Assembly (NCBI GenBank): GCA_002238645.1
Contig: MPMT01000001.1
Span: forward strand, 55,589 to 119,588
Origin: Alphaproteobacteria bacterium bin52
GTDB taxonomy: Bacteria > Pseudomonadota > Alphaproteobacteria > Thalassobaculales > Thalassobaculaceae
DNA: 64,000 nt
Direction: 5' to 3'
A program made the translations under genes and the position numbers. The notes under the pieces are model-generated. The model was not told the DNA's origin and searched no databases. It saw nothing but the letters and a program-made list of their open reading frames with translations. Below, one piece after another: positions 45,275 through 54,735 of the stretch. Position 1 is the first letter of the stretch, and every line of letters begins with the position of its first letter.

Positions 45275-45302
45275 CCCCGGCCCGCCATTTCGCGGGCCGG
45301 GG
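45275..45302. terminator. Hairpin between convergent csaA and histidine kinase genes
   Basis: CCCCGGCCCGC (45275-45285), 6-nt loop CATTTC, and GCGGGCCGGGG (45292-45302) form a perfect 11-bp GC stem. No T-tract on either side. It lies between the two convergent genes and probably ends or stabilises both transcripts. Confidence 0.65.
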
Positions 45303-45310
45303 ACGCTCTG

Positions 45311-46675
45311 CTACACCGGAAACCTGAGCGTGAAACGCGACCCGCCCTGGGGAGCGCATCCCGTCGTCACGTCACCACCGTGGCTTCGCGCAACGTCACG
45401 CGCGATGGCAAGACCGAGTCCGACTCCCCCGGTTCCGGGGTTGCGTGACTGGTCGAGACGATAGAACGGCCGGAACACGGTCTCGTACTCCTGCGGCGGA
45501 ATACCGGGCCCGTCGTCATCAACCGTGACGGTTACCGAGGCCTCGGTTATCTCCAGGGTCACGAACACGTGGCTGGCGTGGCGGATCGCATTGTCAACCA
45601 GGTTCCCGATCGCGCGGCGCATGGCCTCCGGCCGTATTTCCAGCAATTCCGGACCCGAGACGGTCTCGGTGAGCGCGATGCTCCCTCCGTTGCGATTGCC
45701 GGAACCCACGACTTCGCGAAGAAGTTCGACCATGTCGTCGACCCGGGTCCGCTCGGTGCCCTCGCCGCGCGCGAAATCGAGAAATCCCTCGACCATCGAC
45801 TCCATCTGACGGACATCGCCCTTCAGGCCCTCGACCTCCGGGTTGTCGGGCAGCATCGCCAGACTGAGCTTCATGCTGGTAAGCGGGCCGCGCAGGTCGT
45901 GCGAGACGCCGGCCAGCATTTCCGTGCGCTGGGTCAGCTGTCGGGTGATGCGTTCCCGCATCAACTGGAAGGCCTCGGCCGCCTGGCGGACCTCGGTTGC
46001 ACCCTGGGCCCGGAAGTCACCGACGCTGCGTCCCTTGCCGAAGGCGTGGGCGGCCGCGGCCAGACGGCGGATCGGCCTGATCTGGTTGCGCATGAAAATG
46101 ATGGCGATGGCGAACAGTACCAGTGAACTGCCGCACATCCAGAGAAGGAAGATGTAGTGGGTCGAGGTGTAGAGCCTCTTCCTGCTGACCTCGATCTCGA
46201 GCACCCTGTCCTCGAGCCCGAGCCAGATGACGAGCCGCCTGTCGCGGCGTTCGGGATCGATGAGGAAAGGCACCCTGACCCGCTCCGAGAGCGCAGCGGC
46301 CAGCACCTGTTCCTCATGGCCGCGAAACAGTGCCTGCCTCGGTGCCATCAGATTGGCTCCCGGCTTCCACGCGAGCTTCATGTCCAGCAGCCGGTGCGCC
46401 CTGTCTGCAAGCTCGTGAAACTTCGCTTCACCCTGTATCGGCACAAGCGCATCCGCGACCCACGAGACGTCGCCGGCCAGCGAGTGCGCCAGTCTGCGGG
46501 TCATCGAATCCCAGTGCCGGTCGAAAAACACGAATACCGAGATCACGAGCATCAGCACCAGCGGCGTCATGATGATCGCCATGCTGCGACCGAACAGGGT
46601 CCTTGGCAGCGACCGCCTGAAAGCCTGGGCTCCCGTCGCGGGGACCCGGGCGAGCGAACGCCAGGTGTCGGTCAC
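45311..46675 (-). CDS. EnvZ-like sensor histidine kinase
   Basis: 454-aa membrane kinase. Two transmembrane helices (about 32-51 and 174-196) flank a ~120-residue periplasmic sensor. HAMP at about 197-248; H-box AGVSHDLRGPLTSMK with the phospho-accepting His259; N-box RAIGNLVDNAIRHA; G-boxes DDGPGIPPQ and GGVGLGLAIARDVARSHGG. The architecture and partner match EnvZ, though the signal need not be osmolarity. ATG 46675 overlaps the regulator stop (ATGA). Confidence 0.9.
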   Translation of the reverse strand: MTDTWRSLARVPATGAQAFRRSLPRTLFGRSMAIIMTPLVLMLVISVFVFFDRHWDSMTRRLAHSLAGDVSWVADALVPIQGEAKFHELADRAHRLLDMKLAWKPGANLMAPRQALFRGHEEQVLAAALSERVRVPFLIDPERRDRRLVIWLGLEDRVLEIEVSRKRLYTSTHYIFLLWMCGSSLVLFAIAIIFMRNQIRPIRRLAAAAHAFGKGRSVGDFRAQGATEVRQAAEAFQLMRERITRQLTQRTEMLAGVSHDLRGPLTSMKLSLAMLPDNPEVEGLKGDVRQMESMVEGFLDFARGEGTERTRVDDMVELLREVVGSGNRNGGSIALTETVSGPELLEIRPEAMRRAIGNLVDNAIRHASHVFVTLEITEASVTVTVDDDGPGIPPQEYETVFRPFYRLDQSRNPGTGGVGLGLAIARDVARSHGGDVTTGCAPQGGSRFTLRFPV

Positions 46676-47358
46676 GGGTCCGGCACCAGCACGTACCCCT
46701 TGCCGCGCACGGTCTGGAGGTACCGTGGATACTTGCTGTTCTGCTCGATCTTGCGGCGGAGCCGGGTGATCTGGGTGTCGACAGCCCGGGCCGACCCGTT
46801 GACCGCCTCGCGCCGCAACAGTTCATCACGGGTCAGCGTCATGCGTGCGCTTGCCGCAAAGGTTCGCAGAAGAATGGTCTCGGAGTCGGTGAGCGGAACC
46901 ACGCCGTCGGGCGAAATCAGTTCGCCGGTCTCGACGTTGAACCGGCGCTGGCCCAGCCGGATCCAGTCGGTGTCCCCGGGGTCGCCGGCGCTCGAACGGC
47001 GAAGGATCGACCTGATCCGAAGCAGGAGCTCACGCGGCTCGAACGGCTTGCCAAGGTAGTCATCGGCGCCTGCCTCAAGTCCCTCGATCCGGTCTCCGGG
47101 CTCCGATCTGGCCGTCAGCAGCAGGATCGGCACCTGCATGTGGCGTCTCAGGTCGCGCGTGAGTTCATACCCGGTCTCGCCCGGCATCATGACGTCGAGG
47201 ACGAGCAGGTCGAACCGCATGAGTGCGAGCCGGGCACGGGCTTCGGCGGCATCCGCCGCGCTCGAGACCCGAAAACCGTTGTCCCGAAGAAACCGGCCCA
47301 GCAGGTCGCGGATGCGGTCATCGTCGTCGACAACCAGCAGGTGCGGCTGCTCATTCAT
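46672..47358 (-). CDS. OmpR-family response regulator
   Basis: 228-aa regulator: receiver domain with acidic pocket VVDDDDRIRD, phospho-accepting Asp55 (LVLDVMMPG), Thr in LLLTARS and Lys in LGKPFEPREL; C-terminal winged helix DGVVPLTDSE...AVDTQITRLRRKIEQ and TVRGKGYVLVP. ATG 47358 chosen because the upstream part of the frame runs into the MarR gene and has no family similarity. It pairs with the kinase encoded downstream, translationally coupled. The start overlaps the marR end by 8 nt. Confidence 0.92.
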   Translation of the reverse strand: MNEQPHLLVVDDDDRIRDLLGRFLRDNGFRVSSAADAAEARARLALMRFDLLVLDVMMPGETGYELTRDLRRHMQVPILLLTARSEPGDRIEGLEAGADDYLGKPFEPRELLLRIRSILRRSSAGDPGDTDWIRLGQRRFNVETGELISPDGVVPLTDSETILLRTFAASARMTLTRDELLRREAVNGSARAVDTQITRLRRKIEQNSKYPRYLQTVRGKGYVLVPDP

Positions 47359-47857
47359 GTCCGGGTTTTCCCCGCGGGCGCGTCGCCGTATCGAACCGCC
47401 AGCGGTCCGATGCGTCCATGATTCCCAGCATGACGCCGCGGAACCCGGCGGCGGCATCGCCGCCTGCCTCCCGGAAGGCCCTGTTGATGCGCTCGCGCTG
47501 GTTGCGGGTCAGTTCCCGTTCGAGTGCGATGCCCTTCTGCGTCAGGTGCAGCAGGCGCATCCTGCGGTCGTGTTTCGAATGCGTGCGCACGATGTAGCCG
47601 TCGCGCACCAGCTGCGCGAGAACCCGGGCCAGGCTCTGCTTGGTGATCTTCAGGATCGCCAGCAGGTCCTTGACCGCAATGCCGGGATTGCGGCCGACGA
47701 AGTACACCGCCCGGTGATGGGCGCGCCCGAGTCCGATCCTTGCCAGCATGCTGTCAGGCTCGGCGGTGAAGTCGCGGTAGGCGAAGAACAGCAGTTCGAT
47801 TGCCTGCCGCAGGTCCTCGTCGCTCGCACGGCGTGGTCCGGAGTTTATGTCAGACAT
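47351..47857 (-). CDS. MarR family transcriptional regulator
   Basis: 168-aa winged-helix protein with KDLLAILKITKQSLARVLAQLVRDGYIVRTHSKHDRRMRLLHLT, the MarR recognition helix and wing (DxR-type DRRMR). ATG 47857 lies inside a perfect 7-bp inverted repeat, probably its own operator. It overlaps the two-component genes downstream and likely starts a three-gene operon. The ligand is not predictable. ilvE is divergent 133 bp away, so the protein may also control it. Confidence 0.88.
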   Translation of the reverse strand: MSDINSGPRRASDEDLRQAIELLFFAYRDFTAEPDSMLARIGLGRAHHRAVYFVGRNPGIAVKDLLAILKITKQSLARVLAQLVRDGYIVRTHSKHDRRMRLLHLTQKGIALERELTRNQRERINRAFREAGGDAAAGFRGVMLGIMDASDRWRFDTATRPRGKPGHE

Positions 47858-47866
47858 GTTGACATA
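47846..47866. promoter_or_regulatory. Inverted repeat overlapping the marR start codon
   Basis: TATGTCA (47846-47852), 7-bp spacer, TGACATA (47860-47866): a perfect palindromic pair with 14-bp centre spacing, as for MarR dimers. The marR ATG (47857-47855) is within the spacer. Bound protein would block the 5' end of the marR transcript or the divergent ilvE region. Confidence 0.6.
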
Positions 47867-47990
47867 GTTTCTGGTTGCGATTAGGGGTTTCGGCTGCCGG
47901 AACAAGCGCGCATGATAGCTCAAACCGGCTGATACGTCTGCCCGCCGATCACGCGCGTGCATGCACTCGAGCTGAACTGGAAATGCAACC

Positions 47991-48893
47991 ATGGCTCTCA
48001 TTCCCTTCGATGACCGCGACGGTCACATCTGGTTCAACGGTGACTACATCAACTGGCGCGACGCCAGATTGCATGTCCTCAGTCACGGGCTTCACTACGC
48101 GAGCAGCGTCTTCGAGGGCGAACGGGTCTACGGCGGGTCAATTTTCAGGTCGCGGGCCCATACCGAACGGCTGCACAAGTCGGCGGCGCTGCTGGGCTTC
48201 GAGATCCCCTACTCCGTGGATGAGATCGAGGCCGCCAAGCACGACATGGTCGAGCGCACCGGCGTAGGGGAAGGCTACCTACGACCGATCGCGTGGCGGG
48301 GCAGCGAGATGATGGGGGTCTCGGCCCAGGAAACCCGGATCAACGTCGCGATCGCGCTGTGGGACTGGCCGTCCTATTTCGACGCCGAGGCCAAGACCAA
48401 GGGCATCAACCTCACCATCGCCCGCTGGCGGCGTCCGTCACCGGAATGCGCGCCCACCGACAGCAAGGCCGCCGGGCTGTACATGATCTGCACTCTCTCG
48501 AAACACGAGGCGGAGTCCCAGGGGCTGCATGACGCGCTGATGCTTGACTACCGCGGGCTGGTCGCGGAAGCGACAGGTGCGAACGTGTTCTTCGTGATGG
48601 AGGACGGCAGGCTGCACACACCGGTCCCGGACTGTTTTCTCGACGGTATCACCCGGCGGACGGTGATCGCGCTTGCGCGTCAGCGCGGCCACGAGATTGT
48701 CGAGAGGCAGATCAGGCCGGAAGAGATGGCCGGGGCGTCCGAGTGTTTCCTGACCGGAACCGCCGCGGAAGTCACTCCGGTCGGCAGCATCGGCGAGTAC
48801 CGCTTTACACCTGGTCGGATCACCGCCGAACTCGACTCCGACTACAACGACCTGGTCCGCAGCGCGGACACCGCCGTCCGGGCGGCCGAGTAG
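47991..48893 (+). CDS. ilvE: Branched-chain amino acid aminotransferase
   Basis: PLP-dependent class IV aminotransferase, 300 aa. N-terminal HGLHYASSVFEGERVYGG, the PLP Lys in TDSKAAGLY, EATGANVFFV and the phosphate-binding TGTAAEVTPVGSIG. It transfers amino groups among Leu, Ile, Val and glutamate. ATG 47991. It ends 10 nt before the convergent argE-like gene. D-amino-acid and ADC-lyase relatives share the fold, but the motifs favour IlvE. Confidence 0.92.
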   Translation: MALIPFDDRDGHIWFNGDYINWRDARLHVLSHGLHYASSVFEGERVYGGSIFRSRAHTERLHKSAALLGFEIPYSVDEIEAAKHDMVERTGVGEGYLRPIAWRGSEMMGVSAQETRINVAIALWDWPSYFDAEAKTKGINLTIARWRRPSPECAPTDSKAAGLYMICTLSKHEAESQGLHDALMLDYRGLVAEATGANVFFVMEDGRLHTPVPDCFLDGITRRTVIALARQRGHEIVERQIRPEEMAGASECFLTGTAAEVTPVGSIGEYRFTPGRITAELDSDYNDLVRSADTAVRAAE

Positions 48894-48903
48894 GGATCTT
48901 CCC

Positions 48904-50088
48904 TCAGGGTCTGGAACGCGCCGCGTCGGAGGCGCACCAGCCAATCATCCGGTCGAGGAAGTGTACGCAGGCGGCCATCTGCGACACTTCGATGAACTCG
49001 TCCGGCTGGTGCGCCTGCTGGATCGAACCGGGTCCGAAGATCACGCCGGGGATCCCGGCCTGCTGGAACAGGCCGGCCTCGGTACCGAAGGCGACCGTTC
49101 CCGACTCGTTCAGGCCTGTCAGGTGCCGGATCAGCTGTTCGGCCGCCGACGTGGTGTCGGGGATCAGTGGCGGCGTGGAGTTGAGCAATTCCATCGTCAC
49201 GCCTGCGTGCGGCGCGACCGCCTTGAGTTTCGGGTCGATCTCGGTGCTGATGTAGTCGCGCACCCGCGCCTCCAGCCCATCCTGGTCCTCGTCCGGCAAA
49301 CCCCTGAACCCCCAGCGGATGGTGGTGTACTCCGGGATGATGTTGGAAGCCGTCCCGCCCTGGATCACGCCGAGGTCAAAGGTGGTATAGGGCGGATCGA
49401 ACGGGCAATCGCGATCGGCGTTGCGAGCCAGCTCCCCCTGCAGGTCCTCGATGAAGCTGATGATCCTGGCGGCAACCATGATCGAGTTCGCGCCACGGTG
49501 CGGTTCGCTTGAGTGACCCGGAACGCCTCGGACAACTGTCCGGTAGGCACGCGCACCCTTGTTGCCGCCGATGATCCCCATCGATGTCGGTTCGCCCACG
49601 ATCACCGCGCGGGGCAGCGGGAGGTTCTCCACGACGTCGCGGATCAGTCCGCGCACGCCCAGACAACCGACCTCCTCGTCGTAGGAAAACGCGAAATGGA
49701 GCGGCACCACGAGATCGCGCGCCAGCATGTCGGGTGCGCAGGCAAGCACTACGGCGCAGAACCCCTTCATGTCCGACGTGCCGCGGCCGTAGAGCCTGCC
49801 GTTGTGCCGGCGCATCCTGAACGGGTCACTGCTCCAGTCCTGCCCGTCGACCGGCACCACGTCCGTGTGCCCCGACAGCACCACCCCGCCGCGGTCGTCG
49901 GGTCCGATGGTCGCCCACAGGTTTGCCTTGCGGCCATCATCGTCGTGAGTGAGCCTCGAACTCACCCCGAGCCCCGCCAGGTACGCACGCACGACGTCGA
50001 TCAGCTCGAGATTGCTTTCCCGGGAGGTGGTGTCGAAAGCCACCAGACGGTCCAGCCACTCGATCGCGTCCGCCAGACGGTCAGCCAT
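48904..50088 (-). CDS. argE: Acetylornithine deacetylase-like M20 metallopeptidase
   Basis: 394-aa M20 amidohydrolase. Metal-site motifs: VVLSGHTDVVPVDGQ (first His and the catalytic Asp), GRGTSDMKGF (bridging Asp), SYDEEVGCLG (catalytic Glu pair), GEPT and the C-terminal His in GPGSIQQAHQPDEFIE. It would remove acetyl from N-acetylornithine in Arg synthesis; other N-acyl amino acids are possible. ATG 50088 has GGGAGGA upstream. The longer open frame reads through trkH and is not real. Confidence 0.88.
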   Translation of the reverse strand: MADRLADAIEWLDRLVAFDTTSRESNLELIDVVRAYLAGLGVSSRLTHDDDGRKANLWATIGPDDRGGVVLSGHTDVVPVDGQDWSSDPFRMRRHNGRLYGRGTSDMKGFCAVVLACAPDMLARDLVVPLHFAFSYDEEVGCLGVRGLIRDVVENLPLPRAVIVGEPTSMGIIGGNKGARAYRTVVRGVPGHSSEPHRGANSIMVAARIISFIEDLQGELARNADRDCPFDPPYTTFDLGVIQGGTASNIIPEYTTIRWGFRGLPDEDQDGLEARVRDYISTEIDPKLKAVAPHAGVTMELLNSTPPLIPDTTSAAEQLIRHLTGLNESGTVAFGTEAGLFQQAGIPGVIFGPGSIQQAHQPDEFIEVSQMAACVHFLDRMIGWCASDAARSRP

Positions 50089-50108
50089 CGCTTGGTTCCT
50101 CCCTGAAT

Positions 50109-51560
50109 TCAGCGGGTCCAGAATGCTGCGGAGAACAGCACCAGGACGGTAAAGAGCTCGAGTCTTCCGAGCAACATGCCGATTGACAGCAACCACTTGG
50201 CGGCTTCCGGCAGCGTGCTGAAGTTGCCGGACGGGCCGATGGTTTCGCCAAGACCGGGTCCGACGTTGCTGAGCGCCGTTGCGGCACCCGACATTGCGGT
50301 GACGAAGTCGAGACCAATTGCGCCGAGTGCCGCAGCCAGGATCACGAAGGAGCAGATGTAGAGGTAGAAGAACCCCATGACCGCGTGGGACACGCTTTCC
50401 GAAATCGGCTTGCGGTTGTAGTAGGCGATGAACACCCCGTGCGGCAGCATCAGTTGGCGAACCTGGACCCGGGCGGTGGCATAGAGCACCTGGAAGCGGA
50501 AGATCTTGATGCCGCAGGTGGTGGAGCCGGCGCAGCCGCCGACGAACATGAGACACAGCAGAAGGATGAACGGGAACCCGCCCCAGCTGTCGAACTCCGC
50601 GGTACTGTAACCGGTTCCCGTCAGGACCGAGATCACGTTGAAGGTGCCGTAGCGCAACGCTTCGAGCGGCCCCATCCCGAGGCCCAGCCACAGCCACAGC
50701 ACGACGGCACCGACCGAGATCACGACCACGCCCAGAAACCACTGCACCTGGCTGTCCCGGAAGATCGGCATCACCTCCCCGCGCACGGCCGAGAGGTAGT
50801 AGACGAACGGCAGGGATCCGATGATCATCCCCGCCACGATGATCCACTCGGCACGCGGGTTCTCGAAGAAGCCGATCGACCCGTCCCGGGTCGAGTAGCC
50901 GCCGGTGGCAATGGTGGTCATGGCGTGCGTAATTGCGTCGAAACCCGAGAACCCGACCAGCCACAGTGCCAGGGCGCAGATCGAGGTCAACAGCAGGTAG
51001 ATCGCGAAGATCGCGCCGGCCAGCGATGCCGCCCTGGGCAACACCTTGTCCGGCGTGTCGAACGCCTCGGTGACGAAGAGTTGCATGCCGCCGACACTCA
51101 GGATCGGCAGGATGGCGAGCGCCATCACGATGATTCCGACACCACCGAGCCACTGCAGCAGGGCCCGCCAGAGCAGGATCCCTGGGGAGACGGCATCGAG
51201 GTCGGCAATGACGGTCGAGCCGGTGGTCGTGATGCCGGACATCGACTCGAAGAACGCGTCGGCGACCCCCATGCCGAGATCGGAAAACGCGAACGGCATG
51301 GCGCCGACGATGGCCACCGCGAGCCAGCTCATCGTGGTGAGCAGGAACGCCTCGCGCAGCCCGAGGCGGGTGTGGGCTCCGGTCCGGGTTACCAGCATCA
51401 GGCCGGTTCCCACGAACAGCGACACTCCCGCCGAGCCCGCGAACACCTGCCAGTCAGCATGGCCGGTCGCGAGATCGACCAGTGCGGGCACCGACATGGC
51501 CACCGCCAGCAGCGACATCAGCAGGCCGATGATGAACAGGACCGGTCCGACCGCGACCAC
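50109..51560 (-). CDS. trkH: TrkH-family potassium uptake protein
   Basis: 483-aa inner-membrane K+ transporter subunit with about ten hydrophobic helices and the four filter-like loops (for example SGITTTGSTVI, MTTIATGGYST, LTGTGYSTAEF, GPGLGETIGPSGNF). It needs the cytoplasmic NAD-binding TrkA, which is not in this window. GTG 51560 is the first in-frame start. It lies 20 nt upstream of the argE-like gene on the same strand. Confidence 0.93.
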   Translation of the reverse strand: MVAVGPVLFIIGLLMSLLAVAMSVPALVDLATGHADWQVFAGSAGVSLFVGTGLMLVTRTGAHTRLGLREAFLLTTMSWLAVAIVGAMPFAFSDLGMGVADAFFESMSGITTTGSTVIADLDAVSPGILLWRALLQWLGGVGIIVMALAILPILSVGGMQLFVTEAFDTPDKVLPRAASLAGAIFAIYLLLTSICALALWLVGFSGFDAITHAMTTIATGGYSTRDGSIGFFENPRAEWIIVAGMIIGSLPFVYYLSAVRGEVMPIFRDSQVQWFLGVVVISVGAVVLWLWLGLGMGPLEALRYGTFNVISVLTGTGYSTAEFDSWGGFPFILLLCLMFVGGCAGSTTCGIKIFRFQVLYATARVQVRQLMLPHGVFIAYYNRKPISESVSHAVMGFFYLYICSFVILAAALGAIGLDFVTAMSGAATALSNVGPGLGETIGPSGNFSTLPEAAKWLLSIGMLLGRLELFTVLVLFSAAFWTR

Positions 51561-51646
51561 GACAGCTCCATCCCGGGCGGTTCAACACTCCCGACGCGAA
51601 AGCCTCCGGTCAGGACCGGTGATGCGCTCGCCGCAGCCCCGCGCCC

Positions 51647-52285
51647 TCACGCAGTCTGATCGGCAAGCTGCAGGAAGTCGCGGCGAAGGTCGGTGTCGTC
51701 CCGGAAACACCCGGTCATGGTTCGCGTCACCATCTCCACTCCGGGCTTGTACACCCCGCGCGTGGTCATGCACTGGTGCGATGCCCGTATCACCACCGCA
51801 ACTCCCATGGGATGCAGGACTTCGTCGATGGTGGTCGCGATCTGCCGGGTCAGCTTTTCCTGAATCTGCAGCCTGCGGGCAAAGATCTCGACGACCCGCG
51901 CAAGCTTGCTGACGCCGACAACCCGGTTGCGCGGGATGTAGGCAACATGTGCCACGCCGATGATCGGCAGGATGTGGTGCTCGCAGAAGGACTCAATGCG
52001 GACGTTCCGCAGCAACACCATGTCCTGGTAGTCCCCGGTCTCCTCGAAGGTCCGGGCCAGCACAGCCGCCGGATCCTGCTCGTATCCGCCGAACAGTTCC
52101 CGGTACGCGCGTACCACCCGCGAAGGCGTATCAACCAGACCTTCCCGGTCAGGGTCGTCGCCGATCCACTGGATCAGGGTGCGGACCGCCTGTTCCGCTT
52201 CGTCCCGGCTCGGTTTCAGTCTGCGCAAGGAACCGACCGGGTCCAGAACCTCGGGCCCGGCGGAACCATGGTCGTCTGGCGACAT
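51647..52285 (-). CDS. folE: GTP cyclohydrolase I
   Basis: 212-aa enzyme that opens GTP to dihydroneopterin triphosphate for folate. Zinc and active-site motifs: [40 protein letters not shown], and [17 protein letters not shown] 52285. No other folate gene is close. A zinc-independent type is excluded because the CEHH Cys and the HQC Cys are present. Confidence 0.95.
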   Translation of the reverse strand: MSPDDHGSAGPEVLDPVGSLRRLKPSRDEAEQAVRTLIQWIGDDPDREGLVDTPSRVVRAYRELFGGYEQDPAAVLARTFEETGDYQDMVLLRNVRIESFCEHHILPIIGVAHVAYIPRNRVVGVSKLARVVEIFARRLQIQEKLTRQIATTIDEVLHPMGVAVVIRASHQCMTTRGVYKPGVEMVTRTMTGCFRDDTDLRRDFLQLADQTA

Positions 52286-52830
52286 GCTGCGTTCCCCGTG
52301 GTGGTACGCTGCCCATCATTGCAGCGTGCCGTGCTGATGGCAAACGAACACCCGATCCGCGGATGTATCGCTCGAACTGATCACCGCGCGCTTGATACCA
52401 CGCAAGTCCCGGGCAGCAAAGTCGCAGTCACCCCGTCGCCACCGTCCGGTTCCCGGCACCGGTCCTGACACAATTCGTAGCAGGCGCTCGCACGCGAGCC
52501 TGCGTCGACTCCGGGGATCATGGCATCTCACATCCTCGCGGCACGACGGAAACGCGAACCGCTCACCGCGCTGTCCGGCGGACTGTCCCCGGTCCTGCAC
52601 CGCAACGCGCACCGGGTGCACGCGCACAACCGGCGTCCGCGGCCTATTCCGGTTCTCCGGCCCTCACCGGCACGCACGGCGCCATGACTGCATGCTCAGG
52701 CGCGTCCATGTCGGCTGCCTCGCCCCGAACTTTGTCGACGTCCGGATCGAGGGCAGCCGCCCGCTTCGTGACCGATACGCGCCCGTGCGCAGAGGTCCGC
52801 GAGCCGCTCACCGCATAATCGCGGCCTCCC
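52286..52830. other. 545-bp stretch without a supported gene
   Basis: Lies between folE and the broken sulfatase gene. Open frames on both strands are Arg/Pro/Ser-rich with no ribosome binding site or family match. I see no RNA gene. Confidence 0.5.
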
Positions 52831-54434
52831 TCACCACTTGGCGATCAGCGCCGTCCCGGCGTCGGGCCTTGCCGGAAAGCACGATACCAGGCGTTCGGCG
52901 AGGCGATCCCGTCGTGCGCGGAAGACGATGTCATTGAACAGGTTCCGGTGCTCACCCGGATCGGCCTCGAGATCGAACAGCTCGCCCCAGTGCGGATCGC
53001 CTGCGGGATAGAGCGTCAGGCGCCACCCGTCGGCGACGATGGAGTGGTTGTAGACGCGTGCGTCGATGCGGGGGTGAAACTCGAGGAACCGCTCCCGGCG
53101 TCTCAGGTGTCCGCCCCGCAACACCGGCACCAGGCTCTCCCCGTCCCCGCGCGCTCCCGGGCTATCGATACCGGCAAGCTCGAGCAGCGTCGGGGCGATA
53201 TCAAGGTGTGAACTCGGCGCCGGGGAGCATTCCCCGCCCGGAATGCCCGGCCCCGCCATCACGAAGCCCACCCGGCACAGATCGCCGTATGGCGGAGGCC
53301 CCTTGTGCAACAGCCCATGGTGTCCCAGGAACTCACCGTGATCGGAGGTGAAGACCACGATCGTCTCATCGGTGAACCCCATCGCGTCGAGCTTCGCCAG
53401 CACCCGCCCGAACTGGTGGTCAATCTGCGCCTCCATCCCCCGCGTCAGTGCAACGGCGCGCGCCAGGCTCTCCGGCGAGATCGTGTCCGTCACCGTCATG
53501 CCACCCTGTTCGACCGGTGCGGCATCGTTGTCGATCCAGTCGGCGCCAAGACGTACGCGGACATAGTCCGGCATCCGTTCGAGTTCTCCCGGCACGACGC
53601 GGGCCGCCGGTATGGACGCGGCATCGAGCAGATCGGACCACGGCCGCGGCGGGCTGAACGGATGGTGCGGGTCGGGTGTGGAAACGAAGAGCAGGAAGGG
53701 CGGTTCGGCCCGCGCAAGGAACTCAATCGCCCGGTCCGCAATCCAGGTGTTGTAGTGCAGCGCATCGGGAACGCCCGAGGTCCAGGCTTCGTCGAGGTCC
53801 GCCAGGGGTCGATCGAGCGCTGCTTCGGGCTGGTAGAGCGCGACGGCTTCGGGATGGTGCGAACGAAGCCACTGTGCGTAGTGTCCCGCCTCGGTCGCCA
53901 GCAACGACTCGCCGATCATGAAGTCGACGGTGTCGTACCCGAAGTACGGCCCGTTCCAGCCCGCCCCGTATCCGGCCTGCCAGAACGGCACAGATTCGGG
54001 ATATCCGAGCGACCGATCCGCCATGATGGGTTGCAGATGCAGCTTGCCTACCGCGTGGGTCGAATACCCGGCCTGCGAAAGCCGCCCGGGCAGCGTCACA
54101 AGCCCCGCATGCATGGTGCGCCCGTTCGTCGTCATGCCGTGGTGGCGCGGGTAGCGTCCCGTGATCATCGTGCCCCGGCTCGGAGAACAGATCTGATTCG
54201 GTGTCAGATGGTCGCCAAAGCGCCCGCCGCCAGCCGCCACGGCGTCGGAGAGGAGATTGGTTCGGCTGTCGGGTGGGCGCAAAGGCCCCCGGGGGGAGCC
54301 GCAACGGCGTCGATGTTGGGTGTTCGCGCAAGAGCGTTGCCGTAGCAGCCCAGACTGTCGGCGCGCTGCTGGTCGGTACAGAAGAGCACGAAACTGGGAC
54401 GATCCGCCAAGGTGACACTCCACGACGCATGCAC
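52831..54434 (-). pseudogene. Arylsulfatase-type sulfatase, frameshifted by a 65-bp insertion
   Basis: ATG 54434 opens a sulfatase: RPSFVLFCTDQQRADSLGCYGN with the metal-binding Asp, then RTPNIDAVAA. From there the frame is lost, and the rest of the protein continues in another frame from DAVAAGGGRFGDHL through ICSPSRGTMITGRYP, the CxPSR motif whose Cys becomes formylglycine, to a normal end at 52831 (VVFTSDHGEFLGHHGLLHKG, GELFDLEADPGEHRNL). A 65-bp segment between two copies of the DAVAA-coding repeat causes the shift. Removing it would give a full ~510-aa enzyme. Confidence 0.75.
54232..54311. repeat. 15-bp near-identical direct repeats flanking a 65-bp frame-breaking unit
   Basis: AGCCGCCACGGCGTC (54232-54246) and AGCCGCAACGGCGTC (54297-54311) differ at one base and start 65 bp apart. 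65 is not a multiple of three, so the unit breaks the sulfatase frame. Confidence 0.7.
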
Positions 54435-54735
54435 CCGGCGTTTCCGCGCCGGTAGCCGTCATAGTAGCGGGGAACCACGCACCGGGGCTACGCGGGGCGC
54501 CGACGCATGCCGGTGAACAGCGGCGTGTCGCTCCTTCCAGGTGCCGCGGAGTTTGCGTGAGCGGCAGGACTACTGTCGACGGCCAGTCACCGCACAAGCC
54601 TTGCGTCGGTCGTTCAGCACCGCGCGGATTTTCTGCACGATACTGTTCACTCGTACAATGCCCTGCAAACAAGCTGCGGCCGCCCGGGAGTTCGGGCTAG
54701 TATGCGCTCGAACGGTCCGGCGGGGAGAGAGGCTC

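Noticed and set aside
50385..51659. Plus-strand open frame of 424 codons
   Set aside because: Antisense to trkH, with the same shadow composition.
52392..52937. Open frame in the folE-sulfatase spacer
   Set aside because: Arg/Pro/Ser-rich, no ribosome binding site, and overlaps the sulfatase end.
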